Source: Paralvinella palmiformis (Eukaryota; Annelida; Polychaeta; Terebellida; Alvinellidae). Taken from it: a stretch of DNA of 64,000 nt. Within the stretch, counting starts at the first letter, position 1, and every line of letters begins with the position of its first letter. Location of the stretch: NCBI GenBank assembly GCA_025642065.1, contig JAODUP010000409.1, positions 271,001-335,000 of the forward strand, in the 5' to 3' direction. Under the pieces are notes generated by a model. It made no database searches, had not been told where the DNA came from, and saw nothing but the letters and a program-made list of their open reading frames with translations. The position numbers and the translations under genes are program-made. This document shows positions 24,701 through 39,256 of this stretch, one piece after another.

Positions 24701-27001
24701 TATAAGAATCTTTCATTGTCCTATGATGGATTGCTCAGTTAGCTCTAATACCTGTCAGCCATACATGACAATACCCAGTTGCACACGCACGCACACACAC
24801 GCACACACACACACACACACGTATGCACGTCATGACATTAATTTTAGACACAACTCATTAGCCAATATAACAGAAATAATTCTAACTGAAAATCAATTTC
24901 ACTTTAAAATGGCCCACTCATTTTGAATTTAAACTACAAATGCCTAGCAATAAAGACTACACCAAAACAGTTTCCTGAAGCACTTCAGTGAATCTCTACT
25001 TGTTCATTCAGTAAGATTGATGAACTTGATATTTAAACACCTATCCTGCATATGCCAATCAGCAGATGCTGTGACACTGGATAACAAAGTCGGGTGTTAA
25101 AACATCCATGTTATACAGCAGAACCAGGCAGGATCCTTGCACCAGGCAAAAAACTCCTGCTGGTAAGGTTTCTGCAGAAAAAAAAACAATTTAACTGAGA
25201 AATGCAGAAAAACCATTTTGAAAAAATGCTCAGGCAAAATCTGTCAGCAGTGGTGTACCTGTCAAACACAATAAATCTGAGATATGATGGTGAAATGGGA
25301 CATACATGATATATGCCTAGAGTTTAATGTCAGTCTTGTGATTAAAACTAAAACTGTTTCCCTCATACTAATCAGACTATCACTGTATCAGTGTGTTTGG
25401 TTAATGGCAATGAATTACTGAAGGCACGTGACTATAGCAAACTTTTTTTCTACTTCTAATTAATGATCATGACAATTATGATAGCAATTCTGGGAAAACG
25501 GATTCCAAACATTGGAGAAGAATGGTGTCTTATGAAAGCAGAGCAACTTCATAATACTTGATAATCGATCAATCATAATTAAGAGAAAAGCTAAATGTTG
25601 TTGAGCCATAATAAAAACTTAGAAACTACAGGTAAAGAATATGTTTGTTCTCTGATTTATATTTTTGGCTGAGCCTTTAAATATTAAGGCACTAATATTT
25701 GATAAAATAGAAGTGGAGTATTTTTGCCAGTACAATATCTCATTTTACTATCACCAACTGCTTGGCTAATAAATTAACAATTATATTTCATCATTAACAA
25801 GAAACTACATCTATCGCAATCAGCTTATGAAAAAATATCACTCATTGCCATACCATTGTCGGTCAATTAAGGTGTCTGTGAAAGCAGTTAGCATGATGAC
25901 TTCATCAGCAACATATATTTTACTATATATGCAAGCATAACTGAAGGGAAATTGATCCATTTAATAAAGCATGACAACAGATAATTTAAAAAAATTCTAA
26001 AATGTTGCTAATTAGTTAATTATATACTAGCCAAGGTTTCATTATTTATTCAGCATTTTACTAAATTTTTAGATTCTGAGCATACAGAATTCTGTCAATT
26101 TCACCCTATGATTTGTATATCAGCTGAGCCAATTTGCAATTCAGCTGACTGTTTCTGGCAGAATTTGGCAACTAAGTTAACCAAGATGACATAATGGCTT
26201 CAGAGAAATTTCATCTCATGATGATAACATTCTCATGCTGTGTTTACTCCATTTTATAACAGTTCACTTCTGACAGTTGCCAAAAAATTAAATGTGAAAG
26301 CTATTCATATCAATATACATCCAAACCAACAGGATAATTAAACCAAACATTTTACTTACCATTGTGAAATTTCTGGATATAATAATGGAGCCTGACCAGG
26401 ATGTGGGGGAATACCATACATTGGGCGAGGTAACCCTAAAAAGGAAAAAGTAGATGTGATGTTGATCAAATAAAATATAGTAAACATTTCTTAATCGTTA
26501 CCCATATAACAGTTCAGCAGAACATCACCATTTTACTTAAATACATACACTCAGTCAGAAAATTATTACTCAAAAATAAAATGACACACATACAAACACA
26601 TTACTGCAAATTAACTAAACACAAGCCTGCAGATTAACTGAAGCAATTATAACTGCAATCTTACATTCTGCTGCACAGTAAACAGGATGCAGAAAACATT
26701 CTTAGACTAAGTTAACTAACTGTTTGTACTTTGGGCTTTGATTAATATTAATGAGCTCAACAGCCACCACTTTGTGTGGCTGTGGCCAAGAAGAATGAGA
26801 AAAGTTCACTGCATAACATTTAATAGGAATCAACTTACAGAAGATTTACAGCGCTACTACTTTGCATGAAGTTAACTATACACATCAGTTACCATGACAC
26901 TTTCAAGTAAGATCTGACACTGGCAGATACTTCGAATAAATTGAATGGAATCAACTGGTTAGTTGAATCAAGACAGCCTTTTTTCATGTTCACCTATGTT
27001 G

Positions 27002-27058
<57 letters not shown>

Positions 27059-27675
27059 TACACACACATTAATACAGTATATAACCAAAATCGGTCTATG
27101 AGAGAACAGTAATATTACAAGCAAAAATATTGTGATAAAATTCACCCCAGAAAGCCACTATGACAGTGATGAATCTGTATGTACTTAGTCAATAATATCA
27201 TTCCTAATGGGCTCCTGGGCACCACCAAATTACTCTAAAGATTGCTTCCAATAAATATAAACATGTCTGACCCAGAAGTTGACGGAATGTGTATGGCGTC
27301 ATAACTTTCAATTTTATTCCAACTAGTATTTATCCCATATTTAATGAGGAGACGTGTAACAGATTTGGTAGTATTTACAGAAAAGTGGCTCATCTGACTG
27401 TGTACAATTGTCATGGCACCATCATACAGATTTGACAGGAATATGTATTTTGGGTGGTGATAGTTTGCTAATGAATCAATCTTGCCGATTGGTACTGGCT
27501 AACACCATAACACGGTAATGTGTAGCTATTTCACTAGGCATGCATAGACACCGAACTGTGCCAAAACATTGACCATAAAAACACACCGCTGACAAATTGT
27601 ACCATATTAGAGGAGTCCCCTGACATGTGTACTCTGATAGTGACACATGCTGATAATTGGTTCCCCTGAGAGAGA

Positions 27676-27712
<37 letters not shown>

Positions 27713-30700
27713 ATATGAACTCCTGTGTATTGGTTTAAGCTGATTGCAACAGAGAACACCACAGAGACATCTAGAAACTGAGCAATCCCCAAACATAATT
27801 TTATCACATTTATCAAGATGTACAAGCATGAATACAAGTCATTTAGGCCCATGCTACATTAAACACAACCAAAAAAATTATCATTTTGATTAGGGATAGC
27901 TCTGTTCAGCCTGATAAAAGCAACTCACTGACTGTATTATATATCCATCAATGTCAAGAGCAGCATACTATTTTAGCGATTCTAGAAGTTAAATCTTGAA
28001 AAGATTAGCTGAAAACTTGTGACATACAAATATCTACCAACATTTAAGGATATGTTGGACAAAAGTAGCACTTCTTCCATGTATTTATTAGTTTATTTAC
28101 ATCTCAAGCCAGTGACACAAAGTATTTAATTATCATCACGACAATATTTTGGGGGTGTTTTCTTCAAAATGAACTCCACCTGTGATGAATTCCTATTTGG
28201 TTTCCTGCTGTTAAGGGCCATAGGAAATACAGAGACAGGGTTAGGCAACATGTCTTCTTGTTTTTTGTCTGCTATTCAACAAACTAAAGAGAAGCAGGCA
28301 TGTTTCTTCATTAAGATAAACCACTTTAAAGTGAAAACTGAGCAAGACAACACAGCAGGGTGGCCATCACCTTATTAAACCCTCCATCTAACCCTGCTGC
28401 CTCACCCCATCTTGGCACAGGAAAGGTAAAAAGACATCGAATTGATGCATGATAAATGCAGCATATCTATCATCCTACGTGGCTTTAATTGCTGGTGTAA
28501 TAAATCTACTGGATCATCTTGTGTCATCAATCACTGCTCAGATGGGGCCCTGGCCTGAAACTGGACTCATACAGAGTAACTTTGGTTACACTACACCACT
28601 TTCTTCATCACAGGGTGCCTCTCCTCCTGCCACTGCTTCTCATATACACAAACACCAACTGCAGCCAGGCACCATAAGGTCAATATCAGCTTGTCTTTAT
28701 AACCATAACCTTGTCAAATGGTTGAAGTTCTAGATTTAAGGCAGTATTACTGAAGACTGGTATACTGTGGGTGACAAGGCTATGTGACCTGCGAACTGAT
28801 GACAATAACAAATCCTATGAAAACTAGCCACAAAATGAAAATATATCAATTTTTCTGAGAAACATCTCGCCACAACAAAATGAATAGTTATGAATAAGAT
28901 ATATAATTTGGCAAATATCATGATCATTTCATGTAGACACAAACCAGCCATCCTTGCCCTGGAGCAGTAATGATCTACCTGCGTACAAAAAAATGTGCCT
29001 ACGGCACTGATATCCCACAAAACAGACAGAATCTCTCACACCTTGTACGTTGAACTGAACCTAAACGCCTACTAACCATGGCCACTAGCTTAGCCATTGT
29101 CAAACTATCGCCCAGGTGACAGAAACATACACAAAAACATAACGTGTATTAGATAGGCAGTCACTATCTCAGTCTAGGTATGATAGATGGCATAAGTCAA
29201 TCATGTATAACAAAATCAGTGTGACCAATTTACCAAGATGACTAATAGAAAGCATACCAAAAATCTATTACAAGTGTTCTGTCCGATAACACTGTCACAC
29301 ACAACAATAAGCACAGAAATGCTACTCTTCACACTAAACTTCACTGTAGTATAACAGAACAACACTAATATTTACACATAAATTTCCAAAACACTTACTT
29401 TACTGAAATTCAACAGATATTAACTAGAATGAAGCAGCTCCTGGTATTAAGTGTTCAGTAGTCCGGAGTCTTCAATGGCTTACAGTTTGGAGGCTTTCTA
29501 TAAACTGGTAAGCGCACTTATTGTCGAGCTGTTGAATAACACAATCACTTCTTGGCCGCAAAAGAAATACAACTAAAGTGTAGGATCACTATTGTGTGTG
29601 GAGCTGCCTCATCACAGCTCAACTGGTCAGCATCGTCTAAGTGAGCTTGATGGTCCGTGGAAACAAGTTGTAGGAAGAATTGTGAAGAACAGTTCTCTGG
29701 GAAAAACACCACATAATCCTATGTTTTCCATGAAGAGGGTTGGTCACAAGTACACAGCCCTATTTCACCCCACAGATCTTCAGCCAGTGCTGCCTTTTTT
29801 GTGTGATGGGTGGCGGTGGCCGGGGACAAGGTCAGTACAAAGGGATTTGTGTGATTTAATTTAGCCTATCCTTACCAGGTAGGGACAAGGCCATCAAAAG
29901 ACAAGAAGAAAGGATGGCACGGGAAGAAGATAATGCAGGATGAGGCTATCATTAGCCGTGCACCTTGCATCAAGGTGGCATGAAGCGAATTAATTGCTCT
30001 TGTGATTCCTGTGATGAGAAGAAGATCAAAGCGACGGAAGAGCATTACCTTCTTGTGATGTCGTGTGCATTCGGCCATCGAGGCGCTCAAATCCCCTTCT
30101 TATCAGCTCAACTTGTCTTCTTTACCTGCCTACTGTGTTCCGAGCAAGATGATTGCTGCCATCATGACAGTCTATAGTTATGTCCAGCTCTGCGTATGGT
30201 CACCAACATGGGTTTGTAAGATGGCAATAGGGTGAAGGGCAGTTGTGCAGTGGGACTGCTTCACCGAAGGAAGTTTTGGAAATTGCTAGGTGCATGGAAC
30301 AATTCCCGTGGTTTTTCCTGTCGAAATCTTGCCCTCCAGACACTGCACTTCATCATACCCCATCAAGTGATTAGGTTTCAAAAGACAACATCACACCAGC
30401 AGCTAGAGTCTCCAAGGTGGTAATCTGAACAAAGCCACATCATCTTTCAAAAGACAATAAAAGCCAACAGTCTGATATCATAAATGGACTGCCTGATTGA
30501 AAGAAACATGGTCAACATGGCTTTGTGTGCTAACAGGAGTTACACTGTACTTGTTTGGGGAGGGGGGTTGGTGGACCTATCCTATCTAGGACACAAATGA
30601 ATGCTCCCCTTACATACATTAGATAAGGAAGTCTACTGAGAAGATCAATGTACAGACAACAAAGACACACAAAGTAATTGGAAATCTGTGATACAGGTAA

Positions 30701-32105
30701 ACCATGTTAACAAGGCAACAGATGCTTTCAGTGTACTTCATTCAATGTGCATCATAACAAGGACAAAAATGCAAAGAAAACTGTCACACCACTAATGTTT
30801 CCAGAAAACACAAATTACCGTTCTTAACATTAATCTCCACAATATTAAATCTAGTAAGCCATAATATTCTAAAGGCATTAACTTCACTTTTAACCAAATT
30901 AACACTTACTTAGTGATAAGTCCCACTTCAAATCAATGAACAGAAATTGTATGTAAAATGATCTCTGGGTGACCTTATTAAGACATCTATGTATAAAGCA
31001 TTATTATTAAAGTCACAATAAAATTAAGATGAGCAGGTACATAAATTAATTCAAAATATGATTTGAATCTGATAATTCTAATATCCATGTAAGTCATTGG
31101 CGTGCATTAATCTTGCAGCCTTTTCACCAAAGAAACCCTGTACTATACAACGCCATAATGGCCAAAGCCCAGACATAATGCAAAGCTTGCAGCAACATGT
31201 TAATCCCACTTATAATGGAAAGCATCTGTCAAACGTGCAGGACCTCATCCCATGTGTGAGGTTACAAGAAATGTTGCTTCAATTCTCTCAACAACAACAC
31301 TGTCCAAAATTTCCATCACTAAAATGGTGCTTGGCATGCGAGTGCGTTATGGGCAAAACAAAAGTTTACGTAAACCTCATCCGGTGCCCTAGAAGAATTA
31401 AACTTCTTCAAACTGTCAGTTTTGATTCTTTTCCTTTCCCGTCATTTCATTCAGGACATCGCAGCCAGACAATGCAGATGTGTGCTCAGACAGGCCATAA
31501 AACATCTAAGTGTTGTATTTAATTCAACACATTAATAGACACCATCCGTGTAAACTTACGTTAACTTTGCAAGTTCTGTATCTTTATGGACACACTCTGA
31601 ATCAATGACGTGAAGCCATCGACAGCCATTGTCCTTAAACATGCAAAGACTCAATATGACAAGGAAAGATAAAAAGGAATTTCTTGTCTAATTGTTTCAT
31701 GTCTCCACTGCTCTTTTCCCTGGCTGGCCAGCCTTTGTTATGCCCATACGATGTCCATGACAGCACTATATTTCACCATGCACTTCACGACACGCTTTCA
31801 ATCAAATCACTTAGACCTGTGTGGTACATGCATGTAACAGACATGAACCAAGCTGATGCGATGTAGGTTGGAGCAGGGCCTGATCACCTAGAACTGTCAT
31901 GTCACACAACCTGATGCCTCGGACAAACAACAGGTGCACATCTATAACTACTGTTGGGAGCCTCTGTAATAGGTTCACAAGTGTACTTTGAGTAAAGTAG
32001 TTAAAAAAATAATTTCTCCAAACCAACACCATACATCAGATACAATGTTATGATTTGCAGAAATTATGTACAGAAAATATCATTTAAGCTGATTTCTGTT
32101 AGCAG

Positions 32106-32141
<36 letters not shown>

Positions 32142-35100
32142 CTGGATAATGTTTAGTAATAAAATTCAATTTCTGGATCAAAACATTGGACAGCAGCAAT
32201 TGTTAATGTGGAGAACAGCTTATTGATAGCAAGATAACAGGCAAGCCTTCTTGCCTATATTAAACTGATGTATGGTAGATGTAAAATCCAATAAATAACA
32301 AAAATTAAACATGCTTGTTGATCAACAACATAAAGTTAATAACCAGTTGGTTATCACAGAGCTGTTTAAAAATAACTGAAATATCTTTAAAAATATTTTA
32401 GAGCATTTGGTTTGAGTTCCTGCAATTACTTGCAGACTTCCTGAAACACAGTACTGCCATGAACCAATAACAAAACAAACGTTATAAAAAAATCACTGAC
32501 AATTACATCAAGGCTTAAGCCAGTTTATTAGTAAATTTGATTTTGGAAATATTTGTTGGATTCTCCTATATTATAATTAATATAAAATGTGAGTAAACTT
32601 ATTTAGAAAAAACTAGTGATGCACAGTTTATACCTGCTAATGAAGCTTAAGCTAAGTAACTAACTTAGCCCAGAACAGAGTTCACAACCTTTTAAATTCA
32701 CTACAACAAGATGTACAACAAATAAAAACACACTCAAATTGCATGTACCCATTTCACTCACACAGCCAGCTACACATCAATTCTGACAGTTTTTAAATAA
32801 TTGTGAAATGTTTGTTATTTCAAAGCATTCTTCTATGCACCAAGTCTGAACCTGGCAAGTCTTAGACCAGAAAACAAACAAATAAAACTTGTATAACATC
32901 AACCAGAAACCTCTTGTAATAGAATACAAATGAACAGCAAAAAGTCAAAGCCATTCAGTATTTCCATTAATATTATATTCTGTGATGCGATATTGAAAAA
33001 TATGAATGTGTACGAAGTTGTTAATAATATGCATTCATCTGCTTTAGAAAAACTATTGTAATACTCCACTAACCTGTTTTAGGATCTATATGTACAGGTG
33101 GGATACCCATGTGTGCTGGTGGCGGTGAGAAATGATCATTTGGAGGGTACATATAAAATGGAGCCAAACCTGGAGGTGGTGACGGTAATACTTTACTACC
33201 CTGTAAATGAAAAGGAAACAAATACATGATTAAATGTAAGCAACAGCAAGTATTAATTAACCTAAGTGATATAATAAATAGTTTAAAAATATAGTTATTA
33301 TAATTAACATTAAGCTGAATTATAATTATATTTTAAAAAAAATTTAAAGTAATGATAACATTAATTCACAGATGATAAAAACAAGATCAAGTCTTTTCAG
33401 AAAGACAGTAAAAGTAATCACATAGCAAAAACTGAATCTTTCACAGACATCAACTACTGCAGCTGGTTTATCAAGCTGCAGGTGCCTGACATCAAATGCT
33501 GGCACTGCAAAAAAAGCATCAGCAGAGACAATGGGTGCAACTTTGAAGGGGGGAAAATGGGACCATGACACCATGGCCCAAACAACCCTGTCTAATCAAG
33601 CAATAATAAATCCAGTCAATAAATGTCATCAAGCACAGAGAGGAATTGCTGTCTCAGAAGGAATCCATTCACATGGAAAACATAAGAAACTGCTGGAAAC
33701 CTCAATAAAGTGCAAGTCCTGAACAAAGAAAATAAGCCATCCTTTTTTTAAATCTGCTTGGATTTGGTGTTTTAGACATGCAGCAATCAATACACATGAT
33801 GGGAATGGTATCACTTTAGGGAGTATGCTTAATATCAGATGTCTCACCATTCTAGGCTAGCATAAGTAAAACATTTTCACCAACAGATCTAGTCATGTGC
33901 GCGCGCGCGTGAGTGTGTACGTGTGCGCCTGTGTTCATATGCGTGGGAGGTGGCATGCCATATACTGTTGTATAGAATGAGACAATGCAACACCCCAAAA
34001 TATAGAAATCGTACTGCAGCTTAATTATTGAATCCCATGAAAGTGAATAGCACAAAATAATCAGTATTTGTGTTTGATACATGAAAACAAAGTAATTCAC
34101 ACAAAACAGTAAGGGAAAAGGGTTTGACAGATATTGTTCAAAGATCAAAGTGTGGCCAGAATCTAACCTCCATAGTTTACTGAAGGATATCCCAAGTGTG
34201 AGAGTATTCACTGAGATCACACACATACACACACACACACCACACACACAAAGAGAGGGGAGGGGGGAGAGAGAGTAAATTATAGCCTTATATACTGTGT
34301 AAATCTGAATTCCAAGCATTATAACAATTCCTGCAAGGTATAACAGAGGAAAACTATAAAACGCCATCTAAGACAAAAACACAGATGTATAATTTCATTA
34401 ATGAGAATTTCCTTAAAGCTGATTACAATGTTTCATGTTAATAAATAGAAACACAACATACTGGACTGGGTAACTGCAAAGAAGCTGCAATTATGTGCCT
34501 TAACTTGCTAAATAAAATGGCATTGCTGAGGTATACCAAGCTAATACAAACCCATATAAAGCAGGCTGTTAGCATATCTCTACAAAGCCCTGAAGCTAGT
34601 CATTTTAATTGTGCCGAATCCGGAAAATTGTTAACTGTTACTTCAATAAGGGAAATGTACTTTTTTTACTTATGTAGAGATCAAAGTAAGCTTGTTAGCA
34701 ACATTCACTGAGTGTACTCTACAACAGCAGTAACATATCTTACATTAAGCATCCTGCCAATCTGCACATGAAAAAGTAAATGCAGCTCCCATTTGGCCAT
34801 GTATTTAGCCCACCGCCAAGGCTTAATGTCGGCTGATCACCATTATTAATACATTATTATGCACCAGGTCATTAGAATCAAGCAGGGTGGGCCAAGTTAA
34901 CAAGTGAATCTACATCAATCTGAAATAAGCTGAATCATAACACTCAGAGTATCAGCCGGCAGATAAAGGTCACTGTATTAATACTGAGCCAACCAAAGAC
35001 ATGATTAGAATACTAAATGATGTAGTAATCAGACAAGAGAAGGATCAGTTACTGAATGACAGCAGGCTAAGACATCTGGAATAAGGCAGGTGTATGTGCG

Positions 35101-38100
35101 TGCTTGCGTGCTTGCGTGCGTGCACGCGCATAATATAGCCGCGTGTACAAAGGCACTGGTACACATAATCACAATTAATTAATATGGGAATCCAGATCAG
35201 TGACATTTCACACTGAGACATGTTATGAGTCCCTTGTCAGTGTATGAATCCGTGAATGTGTGTGTGTGTGTGTGTGTGGCGCGCGCCGCGCGTATATGCG
35301 CGTGTGTGTACACGAAAACATACGTGTTCTATCGCGAATCAGTGTTCTACCACGAATCATCTAGATATTCCATCGTTTGACGTTATTTGTATTGGATGTG
35401 ACTAACGTCAATTCCCCCATTCCTCCACTACCTCCCTATGATAACCAAGACAGACAGAACTGTGTTGCTTTAATAATAAATGAAGCCGTTTACTGCTAGC
35501 TGTAATTCTACCATTAGACAGTTAATTGTTATTACAAACAACCGGCTTGCTCCTATTAGGTGATAATATCAAACAGAATATTCAAACATAATTCACTATC
35601 ATACTGCCAATGATACTATAACTGTCGGTATAAGAAATAGGCTGGCCTTTCTGCTGTTTGGGCATGGCTATGTTTCCACATTACTCCGGCATTCTGTCTT
35701 GCCGGTAGCCAAAGACAGAAACAGCAGGTGACTGAGAATCTTAGGGCAAGCAAGTGGAGTATCTCACTGATATCTGTTCTCACTTCAGCTATGGGAGACC
35801 AGAGAAATTGGAGACCCTTTGATGTGCCGAGGATAGGATAGGTTTGGTTGGCATGGACAGTTCTAGACCTGTTTGTTGGCTAGTTCGAGGTCTGGACTCT
35901 CTACATCGTACAGTATGCAACACGCCCATCAGTAGACACTCTGAAATGAAGTCTGCGAAGGCGGGGCAAGCCACCAGGTTGATAAAAATTGGAAATATGC
36001 TATTTTCAGTTTCGCGGCATAAAACAAATTGATAGTTACACCCAAAATAAACTGAATGACATGAATATAATTAACCAGAATGAGAATATGCAGAAAACAA
36101 ATGACCAATAATAACATTGGAATTACAAACTAATGTGTTACACATATTCAGTTAGTCAAGGATCTGTGTCAGTCCGAAATAATCTTTACTTACTTTTCAG
36201 GAATAAGAGATGCAATATGTTTCCCCCCTAAGTAGATGGGTTAATAGAAACTGTCGAGATATGTGAATACAAAGGTGATTGAAATATTTCCATCTCCTAG
36301 GACGATGATGATGATTGTTGTTTTGTGCACATGATAGGCTAATTGGTAATGAAGCGAAGTTAAAGATGAAACAACCTTCAGATATGCCCACGCCGAAATT
36401 CGAACATGCATCGTAGTGATCTGTGGTCCAACATGCTACCGCTATACCACGGAGGCGCCCTCAATCTCCTAGGAATAATGTGTCATGAAACAAACTAAAC
36501 ATATGTGAGCAAACTCGGTCTTCCCTCTCTCCGTGTGTGTGTGTGTGTGTGTGTATGCCGGCGCGCGCCTGACAATAACATGGTTTATTACCATAATAAA
36601 GTAATATCTGTCACAATGATAAAAAACCAGGTGGAGACAGCTGAAGATCGACACAAGTTTGTTCAACTGTAGGAGATGTCAATGCCTCCATAAAGACATA
36701 ACAGAGATTCACAGGACACTGGGCACACACCGTGTAGTAAAGCGTCTATACTGTGTGGTGTGTCACCACCAGATCTAGCAATGGCGGTATTATTGACCTA
36801 TTTTAATATTTGATATGAACAAAAGGAAACATTCATAGCACTGGCCACGACTTGATACTCACTGGAAACATGACACGCATAAATACACTAGAGGGCACCA
36901 CTCCCTAATACACCGGAGACGGCAGCTCCGCAGCTGGCTGTCTCTTTTGAAAAATGCCCCAACATTTGTTGTGGCACTAGTGGAAATCAATAAATTACAC
37001 TAACAAAATGTTCCCTTTCACAATGCATGGCGAAAGCCAATAAATTATTTGCAACAGTTACCCAGAGAAAATAAAGAAGTCTTGTACGGAGATTCACTGA
37101 GAGAATGATCATTAACAATTGATTTTTATTGGGTGATAAATGAAATAGTTTAGTAGGTATGTTAAACTGTACAAGAAAAAAATAGTTAGCCAGTTCAGTA
37201 TACTTAAGTGAGCAATGGTTAAATATAGGTGGTACCTTCTTGGAGCTAACACACAGAAAGATATAGTTGTTTTAAAGAGACATACCACCTGGAGCATCCA
37301 GTGTGCGCATTCTCACAGCCAGTTTTCCAGCAAATGTTGACCACCAGGTGGATGGAGTAGCATCTCCCGATATCCCTTTAGGGAGAGCTGCCCCCACACA
37401 CCAGAAACCTTGTACACCTTCATATCGAGACCGTCCTCCCTCTTCATTTTGCTGGCCTTTGAAGGCCCTAATAAGGGCAGGTACACCAGGTGAACCCTAG
37501 CGACAGCGCTGACCCAACATCAAAGAGATGGCAGCACTCTCACCACACCAAATGGCCCAATTCTATTAGCGACCTACTCCCCACACGTTATTACCCTAAC
37601 ATTACCCTCACTCCGTCACCCTAACCCCAAACTTTGACAACAGGGACGGTGGGGCACGCTATAAACAACCACATCGCCTGGTAACCTGTATTCCTGCCAT
37701 CGAGTCTAAAGGGCCAGCTTTTGGTAAATCAATTACAACAGGAACTAGTGTAATTTCTAGAAAAGAGGGCCCAGTGAGAACAAAGCCATGCCTCATGTCA
37801 GAGCTTGTACTCCTCATCCACTTATAGGCAGCGTCCGTGCATCACTTAAATCAATTTTCAACTGCTCTAATGCTAGACATGGACCTAATGAAGATGTTTT
37901 CACTACTAATGGGCCAATAAAAGCATTTCTCGCTATTCATTAGGTGACAATGTTTGAAAACATAGTCAATGATGAAGTGATGTGCTATGACTGATAGATT
38001 GTATTAACACTTCTAAATAAAGTTGAATAGTAACCGATCTATCAATTTACCTTAGAACTACGATTTATCTCTCACCCATCCACGCCCAGAAGGATACTCT

Positions 38101-39178
38101 ATCTCTCTCTCTCAATCATCACCCCCACCCCCCCTCCACCCATCTCCCTCTAAGAGAGAAATAGACTGAATATTGTACACCACAAAGAAAAGATAAATAA
38201 TAATAAACTAACATCCAACTACTTTTGGTCACTGTTGTGTGCGCGCGCACAAGCGTGTGTGTATGTGTGTGTCTATGTTTGCATTTATGTGTATATGCAT
38301 TCCGCACAGAAGCGCGCGCGTTCACACACTTCAAATATATGGTAGACAAGTATAGAGGTTGAGTTTAAAATGTTTCCATAAAACTGTTATTATCAGGAAA
38401 TACTTTATGTAAGAATGGAAGAGTTTTCAAACGCTGACTTTAAATATACGGCAAAGTTGCTATGGTTTCTTCAGTGTCAGAAGATATTCCATCACCTACA
38501 CCTCCCTCCTGGATCAACTACATCCTATGATTGCATCGGTCCAAACACGGCAAACGTATTCAGTAATAGTAATACAAGAAAAACCTGTGATAGCCAAGGT
38601 GAGCGGCAAGTGATGCCGAAACAAAGCCTATCAGTCATACTTAATGGCATAACTTCCATACTCCTGTATTACAGGCAGTGGCAAATGGTGCCGTGCTGGC
38701 AGCTGATTTGGGCCGCTACCGACACCCGAGCAAAGGTTACTATCCGTGCTCTGGTTACAGTTTTTCTATAGTCAAGTTACTGCGGTATGTAACTCAAAAT
38801 ACCACATCACTACAGTCCGCTGTGATCAGCGACATAAAATATTAACGCTGAATCCACCTACAAATGCTGCCTGCTTGGGACAACTTCAAAGGAGGCCACA
38901 TACGAGTGCCACCCGGCTATGGGAGATGGAGAGAAAAGTCCACCCGTTCGTTCAGGATGGAGAACTAGAGAGGGAAAATGGATTAAGACGGACTAGGGAG
39001 AGTCCAGCTATCAACATGTAGCATTTGCACTGAGATACAGTATCAAAAAGACTGGGCTTATGGAATGAAAGAAACAACAACATTTCAGTGGTTAAGTGGA
39101 CAGAAGAACAGATGACAATAGGCTATTAGCTCAATGTTTTTCGTGCTCTAGTACAACTGCTTAGTGAATATCACCATA

Positions 39179-39256
<78 letters not shown>

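Larger units (their letters stand above)
18421..26359 (-). other. Intron 5 (7.9 kb)
   Basis: Phase-2 intron. Contains CA repeats (20047-20088, 20712-20734, 24781-24820), a TA/A/GA composite microsatellite (21627-21714) and a GC-richer island at about 22.6-24.4 kb with a perfect TCF-site match. No exon recognised. Confidence 0.85.
26436..33073 (-). other. Intron 4 (6.6 kb)
   Basis: Phase-1 intron, AT-rich. Contains (TA)n at 27006-27053, (GA)n at 27668-27711, the perfect AT palindrome at 32103-32144 and a TCF-site match at 30023-30032. A less AT-rich stretch at about 29.6-30.4 kb holds only short open frames with no recognised domain. Confidence 0.85.

Noticed and set aside
27476..27852. Overlapping minus-strand frames with a Ser-Leu run
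   Set aside because: The run is a (GA)n microsatellite; the flanks are intron 4.
36385..36456. Genuine tRNA gene
   Set aside because: A and B boxes are present but the T stem and anticodon stem do not pair, and the body continues as a SINE shared with the copy at 63249.
37266..37497. About 75 codons open on the minus strand ([12 protein letters not shown]...), possible transposon remnant
   Set aside because: No protein family recognised, no inverted repeats or second copy in the window. It may be part of a dispersed repeat, but that cannot be supported here.
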